From the NCBI GenBank assembly GCA_030625775.1, contig DAOUQC010000007.1, positions 41,782-105,781 on the forward strand: a stretch of 64,000 bases of DNA. The letters run 5' to 3'. Source of the DNA: Verrucomicrobiota bacterium (GTDB lineage Bacteria > Verrucomicrobiota > Verrucomicrobiia > Verrucomicrobiales > DEV007). The translations under genes were made by a program, and so were the position numbers. Shown here piece after piece: positions 7,630-15,548 of this stretch; position 1 is the first letter of the stretch; the number at the start of each line of letters is the position of its first letter. The notes beneath the pieces were generated by a model, which worked only from the letters and a program-made list of their open reading frames with translations, was not told where the DNA came from and made no database searches.

Positions 7630-10010
7630 TGAAAACGTTGAATCGCAAGCTTCGCCGGGACCTTCAGCAGTCATGGAAAATGCTACTGGCAGTGACAGCT
7701 GTAATCGCAGTGGGTATTGGCAGCTTTATTGGAATGCTGGCAACGGCAGGGAATCTTCAGGTGGCGCGGAGCCAGTATTACTCCACCTGTCGGATGGCTG
7801 ATTTTTGGATAGATCTCAAAAAAGCGCCAGCGGATGAAGTTCATCGACTGGGGCAATTACCTGGCATTTCGGAGATACGAGACCGACTTCAATTCAAAGT
7901 GATTGTAGACCTGGAAACAGCTGAGAAGCCAGTCAGCGCAATTGTGCTGTCACTTCCGGCAGTTCCTGGCACTACAATAAATGGCATTGTTATTAAGACT
8001 GGCAGCTATTTTAGCCAAGATCGCAGTAATGAAGTTATTGTTTCCGAAAAATTTGCTAATGCTCACGACTTGGAACTTGGTGATCGCATCCATGCCATCA
8101 TGAATGAACAGCGCAAGGAGATGATCATTTGCGGAACGGCTACCAGTGCAGAATTTGTCTACCTGACATCACCAGGCAGTCTGGTTGATGACCCGGAAAA
8201 CTACGGTCTATTTTATGTTAAGCGCCAGTATCTCGAAGAGACCTTTGGGTTTGAGGGGGCCTGCAATAGTGTAACAGGTTTGTTTACTCCTGAATTCCGG
8301 GGGCAGAAAAACCCTCCGATCCTGCAGGCCTATGCCGACCGGCTTGAGCCCTTTGGGGTTTTTGCTTCGATGCCTAGGGCAGACCAGTTTTCGCATATGG
8401 TTCTGGATGCGGAAATGACCCAGAACCGCACGATGGCCTTTATTTTCCCCTCGTTCTTCCTCGTTGTGGCCAGCCTGATTATGAATGTCCTGATGAGCCG
8501 GTTGGCAGAGCAGCAACGCACTATAATGGGAACCCTGAAGGCACTTGGTTACAGTAATCGTGATCTGGTAGTTCATTTTCTCAAGTTCGGATTGGCGGCA
8601 GGAGTCTCAGGTGGTGTGATGGGTGCAATCATTGGGTTTTGGATGTCTGGAGCGTTGACGGAGATGTATTTGGATTTTTTTTCTTTCCCGCGTCTGGTGA
8701 ACAGTTTTTATCCTGGCTTAAGTTTCCTGGGCCTGCTTCTTTCGGTCGGTGCCTGTTCTTTTGGCACGATCCAAGGAGTCAGACGGGTAATCCGATTGCA
8801 ACCAGCAGAGGCCATGCGGCCAGCCCCACCTGCAAAAGGAGGAAGTATTTTGCTTGAGCGGTGGCCGCGTTTCTGGGAGAGCTTGGACATCCAGTGGCAA
8901 ATGGTGTTGCGAGGAATCATTCGGCGGAAAAGGCGGACTTTTGTTGCTATATTCTCAGCTGCGATGGGGGCTTCGATCGTATTGCTGACGTTTGGGTTTG
9001 TGAATTCCATGGACGCCATGATTCAGATTCAATTTGATAAAATCCTGCGTAGTGACTATCACCTCGCCTTATCCAAGGAGTTGGGTAGTGAGGTGGTGGA
9101 TGAGATCAGGCGTCTTCCGGGTGTTACGGCGGTAGAGGCTGTATTCGCGGTGCCGTGCACTTACGAGGCCGGGCATCGGAAGAAGAAGGGAGGCATCCTT
9201 GGTATTTTGCCAGACAGTAAGCTTACCTTGCCAACTGGAACCGATGGGCAGCGCATCGCTGTTCCAGATACAGGGCTGCTGATGGCGGAAGGATTGATGG
9301 ATCAGCTGAATCTTCAACCCGGCGACCCGGTTCGCCTGGTGCCAATCAAAGGAGACCGAAGGCCGGTGACAACTCATGTGGCACAAGGGTTTCCAAGTAT
9401 GCTTGGCTTGGATGTTTACGCCAACTATTCCTGGCTGAACTATTTGATGGGGGAAAGTGGCGCCGTATCAGAGGTGCGCGTATCAGCCCTTCAGAACCGG
9501 AAACAAAGAAAAATATTTATGCGCGCCTTGAAAGAAATGCCGAATCTGGAAGCCGTTTCTGATATACGTGAGCAGAAGCAGGTTCTGGTTGATCATATGG
9601 ATCGGGCGATGCGGGGCACAGCTGTAGTCATGATTCTGTTTGCGGCAGTCATATTTTTTGGTGCTATTCTTAATGCCACCCTGATTGCTATTGCTGAGAG
9701 GCAGCGTGAAATCGCTACATTCAGTGCTATGGGATATTTTGATCGTGAGACTGCCCGGCTTTTTTTCAGGGAGAATATGCTGACAAATGTGATTGGTTCC
9801 GTAGTTGGCTTGCCGTTGGGAGCCGCTACTCTTAATGGAATTGTTACCCAGTTTCAAACTGACGCCTACAGCATTCCGGCGGTCATTAGCTCAAGTAGTT
9901 ACCTATATACCATTGCCCTGGCGGTCTTTTTTGTTATGTCGGCCCAACTCGCGGTAATACATAATATGAGGAAAATAGATCGTGTTGAGGCCATGAACCT
10001 GAAGGAATAA
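7629..10010 (+). CDS. FtsX-like ABC permease with duplicated FtsX domains
   Basis: A 793-residue permease starting at ATG 7629, which overlaps the previous stop (TGATG). The ribosome-binding site is GAGGAT about ten bases upstream. The architecture is a duplication: an N-terminal membrane helix at about 18-40, a periplasmic domain, and a three-helix FtsX block at about 270-390. A second membrane helix at about 445 then leads to another periplasmic domain and a second FtsX block at about 665-790. This two-half layout differs from four-helix MacB and resembles DevC/LolCE-like or 'predicted antimicrobial exporter' permeases. It probably extracts or exports a hydrophobic or peptide-like substrate with the neighbouring ATPase and adaptor. 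Confidence 0.9.
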   Translation: MKTLNRKLRRDLQQSWKMLLAVTAVIAVGIGSFIGMLATAGNLQVARSQYYSTCRMADFWIDLKKAPADEVHRLGQLPGISEIRDRLQFKVIVDLETAEKPVSAIVLSLPAVPGTTINGIVIKTGSYFSQDRSNEVIVSEKFANAHDLELGDRIHAIMNEQRKEMIICGTATSAEFVYLTSPGSLVDDPENYGLFYVKRQYLEETFGFEGACNSVTGLFTPEFRGQKNPPILQAYADRLEPFGVFASMPRADQFSHMVLDAEMTQNRTMAFIFPSFFLVVASLIMNVLMSRLAEQQRTIMGTLKALGYSNRDLVVHFLKFGLAAGVSGGVMGAIIGFWMSGALTEMYLDFFSFPRLVNSFYPGLSFLGLLLSVGACSFGTIQGVRRVIRLQPAEAMRPAPPAKGGSILLERWPRFWESLDIQWQMVLRGIIRRKRRTFVAIFSAAMGASIVLLTFGFVNSMDAMIQIQFDKILRSDYHLALSKELGSEVVDEIRRLPGVTAVEAVFAVPCTYEAGHRKKKGGILGILPDSKLTLPTGTDGQRIAVPDTGLLMAEGLMDQLNLQPGDPVRLVPIKGDRRPVTTHVAQGFPSMLGLDVYANYSWLNYLMGESGAVSEVRVSALQNRKQRKIFMRALKEMPNLEAVSDIREQKQVLVDHMDRAMRGTAVVMILFAAVIFFGAILNATLIAIAERQREIATFSAMGYFDRETARLFFRENMLTNVIGSVVGLPLGAATLNGIVTQFQTDAYSIPAVISSSSYLYTIALAVFFVMSAQLAVIHNMRKIDRVEAMNLKE

Positions 10011-10018
10011 ACTAGGAT

Positions 10019-11242
10019 ATGAAAAAGAAAAGCGCACAGAAAATCGGGACCCGATATCTAATCATCGGGATCCTGCTGGTCGTGGTTGCACTGGCGATTT
10101 ACGTGGACATCAGCAAGCCTGTTCCAGTACGTGTGACTGCTATCACAAAGGGGGTCATCGAATCTTATGTGGAGGAAAAGGCACGCACCTCGCTGCCTCA
10201 TATCTATCATGTAACGATGCCCTTGCCTGGTCGGATTTTACCTGTCGAGGTGAAGGAGGGGGACGCTGTAAAAAAAGGGCAGGTGGTCGCCACCCTTGAC
10301 GATGTCGAATGGAAAGAAGCGACCATCAGTGCTGCTGAAATGTTATTTGCGATGAAGAATGCTGTCGATTCATCCAGAGCTGAGGTCAAGGCCAGCGAAG
10401 CTCGCGCCGATTACACGGAGTGGATTCTTGAAGCAGTGAAAAAAGCGTTGAAAACGAAAGCTATTAGCGAAAGGGAATCGCGGGAAGCAGAGTGGCAGTT
10501 TCTTGACTCCAAGGTGAAAAAGGAGGAGAGCGAAGCTAATTTCCATTCCACCAATGCCCTGTTTTCGATCGCCAAGCTCTTGCCGGGAATGGTGGAGAGG
10601 AATATGAAAAGAACTCGTATTCTCAGCCCGGTTGGGGGCGTTATTCTCAAGGTTCATGTGTCCAACGAAAAAACCATGATGCCTGGAGCGGCGGTGCTCG
10701 ATATCGGGCACCTGGAAGACCTTGAGGTGACTGCTGATGTCCTGACTGAGGAAGCAGTCAGGATCCAGCCCGGCGATCCTGTCCAGATATTCGGTGAAGC
10801 GATCGGGGATCGACCTGTAACTGGGAGGGTGCGTCGTATCAAGCCGAAAGCCTTCACCCAATTGTCTTCTCTCGGTGTCGAACAACAACGTGTTGCTGTT
10901 GAAATCTCATTTTCATCCGATGCATTGAAGGTCTTGGATGACGCAGGGCGTTCCCTGGGCTTGAACTATCGGGTTCGGATAAAAGTTATTACTGCTACAA
11001 AGCCCGAGGTGCTGATAATCCCTCGAACCGCCCTGTTTCGCGGTGGCGACGGCGCTTGGGAAGCTTTCAAGGTAACCGGCGGTCAGGTGGGCCGAGTCGC
11101 TTTGAAGATAGGTTTGATGAATGACTATCAGGCTGAAGTAATGGAAGGCCTCGAAGTCGGGGATCGGGTAGTTATCGCCCCCGAAGCAGCACTAAGTGAG
11201 GGGCTTAAGGTAATAACTTCAAAGGAGGAGGGGAACTTGTAG
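10019..11242 (+). CDS. HlyD/MacA-like periplasmic adaptor
   Basis: A 407-residue membrane-fusion protein. An N-terminal anchor helix (residues 13-29, YLIIGILLVVVALAIYV) is followed by the barrel-sandwich half-motif PLPGRILPVEVKEGDAVKKGQVVATLDD. A helical hairpin spans about 105-200, and the second lipoyl half reads ILSPVGGVILKVHVSNEKTMMPGAAVLDIG. A beta-barrel and membrane-proximal domain complete it. It follows the permease by eight bases. Adaptors of this kind link an inner-membrane ABC pump to an outer-membrane channel; no TolC-like gene is present in the window. Confidence 0.9.
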   Translation: MKKKSAQKIGTRYLIIGILLVVVALAIYVDISKPVPVRVTAITKGVIESYVEEKARTSLPHIYHVTMPLPGRILPVEVKEGDAVKKGQVVATLDDVEWKEATISAAEMLFAMKNAVDSSRAEVKASEARADYTEWILEAVKKALKTKAISERESREAEWQFLDSKVKKEESEANFHSTNALFSIAKLLPGMVERNMKRTRILSPVGGVILKVHVSNEKTMMPGAAVLDIGHLEDLEVTADVLTEEAVRIQPGDPVQIFGEAIGDRPVTGRVRRIKPKAFTQLSSLGVEQQRVAVEISFSSDALKVLDDAGRSLGLNYRVRIKVITATKPEVLIIPRTALFRGGDGAWEAFKVTGGQVGRVALKIGLMNDYQAEVMEGLEVGDRVVIAPEAALSEGLKVITSKEEGNL

Positions 11243-11250
11243 GCAAGTAG

Positions 11251-11269
11251 CATGGGCTTCCACCCCATG
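11251..11269 (+). terminator. Weak hairpin after the exporter operon
   Basis: CATGGG and CCCATG form a perfect six-base stem around a seven-base loop, eight bases after the adaptor stop codon and between convergent genes. No run of T follows on either strand, so it is not a textbook intrinsic terminator. It may be a transcription or RNA-stability element. Confidence 0.3.
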
Positions 11270-11331
11270 AATCACAGGTAAAATGTTCGTTCCCAATATT
11301 CCCAAAGCCCGCTAATAAAGCGCTATTCGGT

Positions 11332-12540
11332 TCAGGAGATCAGTCCGATTTGGCTTCTCTCTGCCCCTGGAAAAACAGCGTTCATTTTAGTATTCCCTGT
11401 AACTCCCCGTAATACTTCGCCAAGAACCGAGCGATAGTCGTAGGTGATTTGCAGGCCGCCAGGCCCCTCGGAGTTTTCCTCTTTCATTGCCGGCCAGGGG
11501 CCATGGATTGCCCCACCCTTGATCCTTCCGCCCATCACCATCATGGCAAAACCGCGACCGTGATCGGTTCCCAGTGAAGCATTTTCATACAGCCGTCGTC
11601 CGAATTCGGTCATCACCACCGTGGTCACACGATGCCGCACCGATTTCAGATCCTGGTCAAAAGCAGCCAGGCTATCAGCCAGAATTTCAGATTTTTTTCC
11701 GTGAAAACTGGATAGGGCACCCTGGAAAAAATGTGTGTCCCAGCCGCCAAAATCAAGGCAGGCCACTTCCAGGCCCACATCCGCTTTGATCAATCGTGCA
11801 ATCTCTCTGAATCCCTTTGCTGTTTTGTGGTCGGGATAGTCCACCCCGCTGGCAGGGACATATTTTTGTTCCCGGATTTTTCGAACCCGCTTCAAAAGGT
11901 CGACCGTTTCACTCCCTTGTTTTCCCAGCATGCTTGCTTCTGCTTCGTATAAGCGCGACAATATACGGGCTACCGTTTCTGGCTGACTTGCCCGGGTTTT
12001 TAATTCCAGATCTTCAAGTGATTCCAATACACTGGCTGCCGGAGCACCGCGCAGGGACTCCGGCATCACCGAACCGATTGCCACAGCTGACAGAGAGGTG
12101 GCCCTGTTTCCAATGTGTGAGCGCAAATACCTTCCCAGCCAGCCTCCTCCGACCGTTTGACCGCTGGCCTCGCCGTGCTCCATCTGATCCTGGCATTCAA
12201 AGTGAGAGCCGCTGGTATTGTCCATGCCAACCCCCTGCACCACGGCGAGACGACCTTCATCAAAAAGCGGCTTGAGACTTTTCATTCTTGGATTCAAGCC
12301 GTAGTGCCCATCCAGATCCAGAGCGCTGCTGTTACCGTTTTTCTTTGGGCGTGCAATACCAATCGTGGGTCGTTGCCGATAATATTCGTCATCGCCATAG
12401 GGGATGAACATATTCAGGGTGTCGGCCCCGCCTCTGAGAAACAAACAAACCAGAGTGTGCGGTGATTGCCGGGCTGCGGTGACGGCATTGCCCGTCAACA
12501 GGTTTTGAATAAATGTTCTTCTATTGGCGGATTGGCTCAT
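11332..12540 (-). CDS. DUF1501 family protein
   Basis: A 402-residue DUF1501 protein with a Tat-like N-terminus (NRRTFIQNLLTG). DUF1501 members have an alkaline-phosphatase/sulfatase-like fold and are abundant in PVC bacteria; their biochemical role is not settled. Conserved segments include CLFLRGGADTLNMFIPYGD, DFGGWDTH and VVMTEFGRRLYEN with GTDHGRGFAMMVMGG. The start is uncertain. ATG 12558 would overlap the DUF1800 stop by seven bases; ATG 12540 places the Tat motif nearer the N-terminus and is used here. The pair DUF1800-DUF1501 in this order is a standard PVC module. Confidence 0.9.
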   Translation of the reverse strand: MSQSANRRTFIQNLLTGNAVTAARQSPHTLVCLFLRGGADTLNMFIPYGDDEYYRQRPTIGIARPKKNGNSSALDLDGHYGLNPRMKSLKPLFDEGRLAVVQGVGMDNTSGSHFECQDQMEHGEASGQTVGGGWLGRYLRSHIGNRATSLSAVAIGSVMPESLRGAPAASVLESLEDLELKTRASQPETVARILSRLYEAEASMLGKQGSETVDLLKRVRKIREQKYVPASGVDYPDHKTAKGFREIARLIKADVGLEVACLDFGGWDTHFFQGALSSFHGKKSEILADSLAAFDQDLKSVRHRVTTVVMTEFGRRLYENASLGTDHGRGFAMMVMGGRIKGGAIHGPWPAMKEENSEGPGGLQITYDYRSVLGEVLRGVTGNTKMNAVFPGAERSQIGLIS

Positions 12541-12551
12541 TGTGATATTTC

Positions 12552-14087
12552 TTAGCATCGTTGAAAGGCCGGAGATGCCATTAAAACGGCGAGTAGTTCT
12601 GCCTGTTGTTTTGGATGTTCATTTCCGTTTTCCAGCTCCTTGCGGTATTCCTCGATGGCTGCAGTTTCATTTTCCGTCGCCTGTCTTCCTAGCAAATAGG
12701 CGGCTATGGTTTCGGCCGATAAGTCCTTCCCGCTCAAGGCATTTGTAGATTTTGCCATTTTCCCCAAGGGAAGTTTAACATCGGGGATTTCATTATTCAC
12801 TATGCCGAAAGCAAAATTCCATCGCCACAACAAGGTTCCCATCCAAGGGGTTTCCTCTTCCGGGTAACCATCTGGAGTAGGGTGTGAGAATGGAGTTTGT
12901 CCCATGCGGTTGAAATATTCGATCAACGGTTTGTGGGCATGGGTGTCGGCACCTAGCGCTCTCAAAGTAGAAACGATATAGCGAAAGGGGCGTTTAAAAC
13001 GTTGACCTTTAGACTGGTTGAATTCTTCGGACAAGAGGATGGTTCGCAACAGGGTCTTGATGTCGCCCTTGGATTTTATGAAATCTTCTGTAACCCGAGA
13101 AACCAGGGTTTCAGGAGGATCATAAGAGACAAAACGGCGGCAGAGTTTCAGTGAGATATACCGGGCGGTGGCCGGATGTTCACATACGATGTCGATCAGG
13201 TCTTCGAGGTCTTTTTCTCCGTCATGCGTCTCTCTTTCCGGGATGGTCTTGCCCAGGATCACTTTTTCCCCATCGTCATGGTGTCCGGGATTGAAATAGA
13301 CTGTGCCACGATTAAGGAAGGCTTTCTTTTTTTTGATGGTCCAGCCAGTCAAACAGCGAGCGGCTTCACTCACGTCTTTCTGGGTATAACCGCCGTGCAC
13401 GCCCATGGTGTGTAGTTCCATCAACTCCCGGGCATAATTTTCGTTGGGCACATCATCTGTGCCTTTGCGCTTCCGGTTTTCTTTGCCATCGAGGTATACC
13501 AGCATGGCCGGAGAAATGACCGATGCCCGAATGAGGTCACGAAAGTTTCCAAGCGCATGTTTGCGAACGACGTTGAGATCATCCCATGGCTTGAAATAGA
13601 TACAGTCTCCCTTACCGAGATCGATATTCAGGTGATCGGTCCAAAACCCGACCATGACTTCGAACAGCTGTCGTTTGCTGTAGATCGCGCGCAGCAGGGT
13701 GTGTCGCGACAACTCTTCTCTCAGCACGTTCTCTTTGAATTCATAGGCATTGCCAGGTTTGAAAAATACCGATTCGAAACGTCGCGCGCGTGATTCACAA
13801 GCCAGATCATCGATGGTCTCAGGCTGCAATTGCTGCTCCAACCATGCTTGGGTTCCCATCGATTTCAGATAAGAAACATCCCCGGGCCAGGGGCCGTAGG
13901 CTGCTCGATTGAGCAGGTGGTAAGCATCATCGATGTCATTGGACTCCGCCACGAAAACGGTGTCGGGAAAATCCTGGCCAAAACGCCGACTCGCCGAGCT
14001 GATCATTTTTTCACAGCTTGCCAGGGCGAGCGTGCTTCCGGCCAGGGCGGCGCCCTTTAAGCTGTCTCGGCGGCTGAGTTTTTTCAT
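12552..14087 (-). CDS. DUF1800 family protein, predicted Tat lipoprotein
   Basis: A 511-residue DUF1800 protein. It begins with a twin-arginine motif SRRDSLKG (residues 5-12) followed by a hydrophobic run and a lipobox-like LALASC ending at about residue 24, so it is predicted to be exported folded and lipid-anchored. Family landmarks are HLLNRAAYGPWPGDV, the WLEQQLQPE-type stretch, FWTDHLNID, NENYARELMELHTMGV and GGYTQKDVSEAARCLTGW. The function of the family is unknown; it is co-encoded with DUF1501 in PVC and some other bacteria. The downstream DUF1501 gene overlaps or abuts it, which indicates one transcript. Confidence 0.92.
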   Translation of the reverse strand: MKKLSRRDSLKGAALAGSTLALASCEKMISSASRRFGQDFPDTVFVAESNDIDDAYHLLNRAAYGPWPGDVSYLKSMGTQAWLEQQLQPETIDDLACESRARRFESVFFKPGNAYEFKENVLREELSRHTLLRAIYSKRQLFEVMVGFWTDHLNIDLGKGDCIYFKPWDDLNVVRKHALGNFRDLIRASVISPAMLVYLDGKENRKRKGTDDVPNENYARELMELHTMGVHGGYTQKDVSEAARCLTGWTIKKKKAFLNRGTVYFNPGHHDDGEKVILGKTIPERETHDGEKDLEDLIDIVCEHPATARYISLKLCRRFVSYDPPETLVSRVTEDFIKSKGDIKTLLRTILLSEEFNQSKGQRFKRPFRYIVSTLRALGADTHAHKPLIEYFNRMGQTPFSHPTPDGYPEEETPWMGTLLWRWNFAFGIVNNEIPDVKLPLGKMAKSTNALSGKDLSAETIAAYLLGRQATENETAAIEEYRKELENGNEHPKQQAELLAVLMASPAFQRC

Positions 14088-14120
14088 TGGGCTGTTTTGA
14101 GGTTTGAGATTGGGCCCCTA

Positions 14121-14648
14121 TTAAGCAGCTGACTTTGCTATGGTGTTTTCATCCGCCAGTGGCTCGGCCACTTTTTTTCGGGAACAAGTGCTTCGAAGCA
14201 TTGCCCCGAAGCCGATTGCAATGGTTATCAGGGGCAACATGACCCAACCAATGACAGGAAACAGGAAAGTCAGGACCAGCGCAATGCCGCCTCGCCCCGT
14301 GACTTTGAAGGCCGAGGCATCTTCGCCTTTCCTGCCAAGCCTTTCGCCAATCATGGTGGCTAAGCCTGCTACACCCACCTGGCTGAAAAAGAAGCCTATT
14401 GCCAGAATAAGTGCTCCCAGTAACGCAGCTGGACCTCCTGCTTGAAGGAGGACAACTCCGACAGTCGTAATAATTGCAGCCGGAATCACTCCCCAGAGAA
14501 AACATCTTAGAGACTGGCCGGCTGTCTTCTCTGCAGCCCGTTGAACTTTGTCCGGCCACAGTGCGCGGGCGACCAGCCAGAAAGCAGGAAAGGCGATAAT
14601 AATGCTTAGGGCGATTAGGAGTATTCTGAATGCGTCTGCAAATAACAT
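14121..14648 (-). CDS. Hypothetical four-helix membrane protein
   Basis: A 175-residue protein with four probable membrane helices at about 7-29, 47-68, 71-100 and 118-150. The basic C-terminal tail (RSTCSRKKVAEP) would face the cytoplasm. The loop between helices 3 and 4 is charged (GERLGRKGEDAS). I do not recognise a family. It lies upstream of the DUF1800/DUF1501 pair on the same strand with a 33-base gap, so it may be co-transcribed with them. The start ATG 14648 has AAGGAAAAACC before it and a hairpin in the leader. Confidence 0.7.
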   Translation of the reverse strand: MLFADAFRILLIALSIIIAFPAFWLVARALWPDKVQRAAEKTAGQSLRCFLWGVIPAAIITTVGVVLLQAGGPAALLGALILAIGFFFSQVGVAGLATMIGERLGRKGEDASAFKVTGRGGIALVLTFLFPVIGWVMLPLITIAIGFGAMLRSTCSRKKVAEPLADENTIAKSAA

Positions 14649-14667
14649 GGTTTTTCCTTTTTTTGAA

Positions 14668-14686
14668 GGGTAGGATTTTTCTACCC
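14668..14686 (-). promoter_or_regulatory. Leader hairpin upstream of the 14121-14648 gene
   Basis: A perfect six-base inverted repeat (GGGTAG and CTACCC, seven-base loop) ends 20 bases before the start codon on the minus strand. It sits just before the probable ribosome-binding site, so it could influence translation or transcript stability, or be an operator. It does not carry the T-run of a terminator in the direction of the gene. Confidence 0.35.
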
Positions 14687-14864
14687 GGTATTAGATTGTG
14701 TCGTCAGGAAACAAAGACCCCCGCTCGCTGGCAATGGTTACAAATTTCCCCCGGTTTTTAAATTATAGTGATTTTAGGTCGCTGTTTCCTTCTTTAGGAG
14801 TGGGTAAAACAAGCAAAAGGAAATTTCTGGCACTTGGATTATTTTGACCTTAGATTGTTCGACA

Positions 14865-15470
14865 ATGCGTGTGATTCGAACCCTATTGAGCTTTGCTTTC
14901 GTTCTGCTAACGAACGATTTGGCATTGGCACTCGAGTATGAAAAGGACATCATGCCGATCTTTAAAAAAAAGTGCTTTGAATGTCACAGCGATGAAGCCG
15001 ACAAGGCGAAAGGAGGTTTGCGGCTTGATGACCCCTCTCATTTTTACGGCAGGTTCGACAAGGATGAACTGGTGCGACCGGGTGATCCAAAAATGAGCAA
15101 TCTTTATTATGGCCTCATTCGCCCCCGCTATGACGATGGAGCCATGCCGCCGGAGAAAAAGGGGAAACAACTCACCGAGGAAGAAATTAAACTGGTTCGC
15201 AACTGGATTCTCGAAGGGGCTCCCATCAATGGCGAGCGGGGTAAGCGAGGCAAGATACCCGAAGAGGAAAAAGAGCCGAGCAAAACACTGCCGGCGAGGG
15301 CAGTGGAGCAGGAGTGGGTCAATCAGGAGGGTAAAATCATTGTGGCTACTTTTTTGAGAATTGATGGGGAGGTGGTTTTGTTGCGAGTCAAAGGCGGCAA
15401 GGTCTTTCGTTATCCCATCGCCAAGTTGTCTGAAAAAAGCCAGACAGCCCTGAAGAAGCTTGCACAGTAG
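14865..15470 (+). CDS. Planctomycete-type c-cytochrome fused to an SHD1-like domain
   Basis: A 201-residue exported protein starting at ATG 14865; the in-frame TTG upstream would add seven residues before the signal peptide. The signal peptide (residues 1-23) is followed by the PSCyt1 pattern EYEKDIMPIFKKKCFECHSDEADKAKGGLRLDD, with one CxxCH haem site at 37-41. GAMPPEKKGKQLTEEEIKLVRNWILEGAP is also typical of PSCyt1. Residues about 145-200 (W-V-N-Q-E-G-K-I-I-V-A-T-F onward to PIAKLSEKSQTAL) match the SLA1-homology-domain-1 pattern found in PVC proteins. PSCyt1 domains are usually attached to DUF1549/DUF1553 proteins; here the domain stands alone. Its role is probably extracellular electron transfer or binding. 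Confidence 0.85.
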   Translation: MRVIRTLLSFAFVLLTNDLALALEYEKDIMPIFKKKCFECHSDEADKAKGGLRLDDPSHFYGRFDKDELVRPGDPKMSNLYYGLIRPRYDDGAMPPEKKGKQLTEEEIKLVRNWILEGAPINGERGKRGKIPEEEKEPSKTLPARAVEQEWVNQEGKIIVATFLRIDGEVVLLRVKGGKVFRYPIAKLSEKSQTALKKLAQ

Positions 15471-15548
15471 TTAAATGCTTGACCCGGAGCGGGTTTCCGG
15501 CAAATCCTATAGCTTGGTCAAAGGGGAAGCCGTTTATATTATTTAGTT

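Noticed and set aside
11251..11269. Canonical intrinsic terminator after the exporter operon
   Set aside because: The stem is perfect but no T-run follows, so I list it only as a weak candidate.
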